DNA from: Streptomyces barkulensis | Lineage (GTDB): Bacteria; Actinomycetota; Actinomycetes; Streptomycetales; Streptomycetaceae | Reading direction: 5' to 3' | Assembly (NCBI RefSeq): GCF_002843305.1 | Contig: NZ_PGSG01000009.1 | Coordinates: 124,001-188,000, forward strand | DNA: 64,000 nt | Part shown: positions 62,173-64,000 of the stretch, piece by piece | How the letters are laid out: every line of letters begins with the position of its first letter | Position numbering within the stretch: the stretch's first letter is position 1 | The notes under the pieces: model-generated | Told to the model about the DNA's origin: nothing | Databases searched by the model: none | What the model saw: only the letters and a program-made list of their open reading frames with translations | Translations under genes and position numbers: made by a program

Positions 62173-64000
62173 ATGCCACGGACGCCACGCCCCACGATCG
62201 TGCTCGTCGGGCACGGGATGGTCGGCCAGCGGTTCCTGGAGGAGCTCGCGAACCGGGAGGTGACCGGGCGGGCCCGGGTGGTCGTGCTGTGCGAGGAGCC
62301 GCGGCCCGCCTACGACCGCGTGCAGCTCACCTCGTACTTCTCCGGCCGCACGCCCGAGGATCTGTCCCTGGTGGACGAGGGCTTCATGGAGCGGCACGGC
62401 ATCGAGCTGCGCCTGGGCGACCCGGCGGTCGCGATCGACCGCGAGGCGCGCACCGTGACCTCGCGCGCCGGGCTGGAGATCGGCTACGACACGCTGGTGC
62501 TGGCCACCGGCTCCTACCCCTTCGTGCCGCCCGTGCCGGGAAGCGACAGCGCCGGCTGCTTCGTCTACCGCACGGTGGAGGATCTGCTCGCCATCGAGGA
62601 GTACGCGGGCCGAAGCCGGGTGGGCACGGTCGTCGGCGGCGGCCTGCTGGGCCTGGAGGCGGCCGGCGCGCTCGGCGGGCTGGGCCTTGAGACCCACATC
62701 GTGGAGTTCAACCCGCGTCTGATGGCCCTCCAGGTCGACGAGGGCGGCGGCGCCGCCCTGCGCCGCACCGTCGAGGGGATGGGTCTGACCGTCCACACCG
62801 GCGTGGGCGGCAGGGAGATCACCGTCGGCCCGGACGGGGCCGTCACGGGGATGACGCTGTCGGACGGCTCGGCGATCGCCACCGATCTGGTGGTCTTCTC
62901 GGCGGGGGTGCGCCCCCGCGACGAGCTGGCCCGCGGCTGCGGCCTGGAGGTGGGCGAGCGCGGCGGGATCGTCGTGGACGAGCGCTGCCGCACCGCGGAC
63001 GCCGCGGTGTACGCCGTCGGCGAGTGCGCCAGGACCGCGGACGGCATGGTGTACGGCCTGGTGGCGCCGGGCTACGAGATGGCGCGGGTGGCGGCCGCCG
63101 CGATCGCCGGCGAGATGGGCGTCACGGGGGACGCGGGGGACGCGGGGGCGTCCTTCACCGGCGCCGACACCTCCACCAAGCTCAAGCTGCTGGGCGTGGA
63201 CGTGGCCTCCTTCGGCGACGCGCTGGGAAGGACCGAGGGCTGTCTGGACGTCGTCTACTCCGACTCCCGGGCCGGGGTCTACAGGAAGCTGGTGGTCGCC
63301 TCCGACGGCACCCTGCTGGGCGGTGTGCTGGTCGGCGACGCCGAGGCGTACGGCACGCTGCGCCCGCTGACCGGCAGCGTCCCGCCGGTGGCGCCCGAGC
63401 GGCTCGTCCTGCCGGCCGGGGCCGGGGCGCCGACGGCGCTGGGGCCGTCCGCACTGCCGGACGACGCGGTGGTGTGCAGCTGCCACAACGTCACCAAGGG
63501 CGCCGTCCGCGCGGCCGTCACCGACCACGCGTGCACCACCGTGCCCGAGGTGAAGAAGTGCACCAAGGCGGGCACCGGCTGCGGAAGCTGTGTGAAGGTG
63601 CTCACCGCTCTCGTCGACGACGAGCTGGAGGCGAGCGGCGTCGCCGTCGACAAGGGCCTGTGCGGCTGCTTCGCCCACACCCGCGGCGAGCTGTACGAGA
63701 TCGTCCGCACCCGGCGGCTGTCCACCTTCGCCGAGCTGCTGGACGGCCACGGCCGCGAGGAGGCCCGGGGCGGGGAGGGCTGCGAGGTCTGCAAGCCGGC
63801 CGTCGCCTCGATCATCGCCTCGCTCGCCCCGGTGCTGGGGGCCAGCGGCTACGTCCTGGACGGCGAACAGGCGGCCCTGCAGGACACCAACGACCACCAT
63901 CTGGCCAACCTCCAGCGCAACGGCTCCTACTCGGTCGTGCCGCGTGTCCCCGGCGGTGAGATCACCCCCGAGAAGCTGATCGTGATCGGCGAGGTGGCCC
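62173..64000 (+). CDS. nirB: Assimilatory nitrite reductase large subunit NirB (partial, runs off the edge)
   Basis: The frame from ATG 62173 is open to the right edge (609 codons). It begins with the FAD site IVLVGHGMVGQRFLEEL, then a second nucleotide site GTVVGGGLLGLEAAGALGGLGLETHIVE and the AVYAVGECAR motif. The BFD-like [2Fe-2S] domain follows with C435, C437, C470 and C473. A second cysteine-containing segment (GLCGCFAHTRGELYE, EGCEVCKPAVASI) comes next. The siroheme/4Fe-4S domain that reduces nitrite to ammonia should lie beyond the window. It is translationally close to the flavoprotein (two bases) and shares its GlnR control. Confidence 0.95.
   Translation, partial: MPRTPRPTIVLVGHGMVGQRFLEELANREVTGRARVVVLCEEPRPAYDRVQLTSYFSGRTPEDLSLVDEGFMERHGIELRLGDPAVAIDREARTVTSRAGLEIGYDTLVLATGSYPFVPPVPGSDSAGCFVYRTVEDLLAIEEYAGRSRVGTVVGGGLLGLEAAGALGGLGLETHIVEFNPRLMALQVDEGGGAALRRTVEGMGLTVHTGVGGREITVGPDGAVTGMTLSDGSAIATDLVVFSAGVRPRDELARGCGLEVGERGGIVVDERCRTADAAVYAVGECARTADGMVYGLVAPGYEMARVAAAAIAGEMGVTGDAGDAGASFTGADTSTKLKLLGVDVASFGDALGRTEGCLDVVYSDSRAGVYRKLVVASDGTLLGGVLVGDAEAYGTLRPLTGSVPPVAPERLVLPAGAGAPTALGPSALPDDAVVCSCHNVTKGAVRAAVTDHACTTVPEVKKCTKAGTGCGSCVKVLTALVDDELEASGVAVDKGLCGCFAHTRGELYEIVRTRRLSTFAELLDGHGREEARGGEGCEVCKPAVASIIASLAPVLGASGYVLDGEQAALQDTNDHHLANLQRNGSYSVVPRVPGGEITPEKLIVIGEVA

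Noticed and set aside
62173..64000. nirB as a pseudogene because no stop is found
   Set aside because: The frame is simply open at the right edge and all NirB N-terminal motifs are intact and in order.

Overview
The window is a very GC-rich, densely packed actinobacterial chromosome segment and almost certainly comes from Streptomyces or a close relative. The signs are GTG starts with ATGA/GTGA overlaps, probable leaderless genes, a HrdA-type principal-family sigma factor next to dnaG, a CYP157-like P450, a DasR-type (dre) operator in front of a chitin-active LPMO, and GlnR-type boxes in front of nitrate/nitrite assimilation genes. About 50 protein genes, two tRNAs and many regulatory signals can be supported. 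Both edges cut genes: a sugar-binding protein on the left and nirB on the right.

Region 1 (1-10.5 kb) is a pentose/arabinan catabolism block. A XylFGH/Ggu-like importer plus a Tat-exported aldose 1-epimerase run rightward. They converge on a leftward operon (binding protein, two permeases, GH43 arabinanase, GH51 arabinofuranosidase) that has a clear promoter/operator. Region 2 (10.7-16.8 kb) holds an ABM protein, an MDR reductase divergent from its likely MarR regulator, a zinc-ribbon membrane protein, an SMP-30 lactonase with an IclR regulator and a near-perfect operator, and a stand-alone LigD polymerase. Region 3 (17.2-17.7 kb) has tRNA-Asn and a CAT-anticodon tRNA, each followed by a strong hairpin.

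Region 4 (17.9-28.5 kb) is the most striking part. It is a 2162-residue secreted RHS-repeat toxin whose C-terminus carries CAE and CxxC motifs of a nucleic-acid deaminase. The tip is joined to the RHS shell by a long Ala/Arg low-complexity linker. The toxin stop codon overlaps the GTG of a small acidic-rich gene that is probably its immunity gene, and a second small acidic gene follows. A 1015-residue secreted FG-GAP protein is divergent from the toxin across a palindrome-rich promoter region.

Region 5 (28.6-48.2 kb) is mostly housekeeping and regulation: a DsbA-like protein, a cation/proton antiporter with its RCK subunit, an FGGY kinase, hrdA, dnaG, a GNAT, a ferredoxin-reductase-like flavoprotein, PucR and LAL regulators, a hydrolase, an EEP-fold nuclease, a second GNAT, and an 812-residue membrane-anchored protein of unknown function. 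Region 6 (48.3-54.6 kb) has a cupin protein, the dre-controlled LPMO, an antiporter, a HAD hydrolase, a VapBC-like pair whose toxin is split by a one-base frameshift, and dgt.

Region 7 (54.6-64 kb) is nitrogen assimilation. It contains a siroheme-type chelatase divergent from nitrate reductase nasA, cutA, a DUF218 protein, the P450, and a flavoprotein-nirB operon. Both nasA and the flavoprotein gene have GlnR-box-like arrays at their starts, so chelatase (siroheme), nitrate reductase, electron-transfer flavoprotein and nitrite reductase form a coherent pathway.
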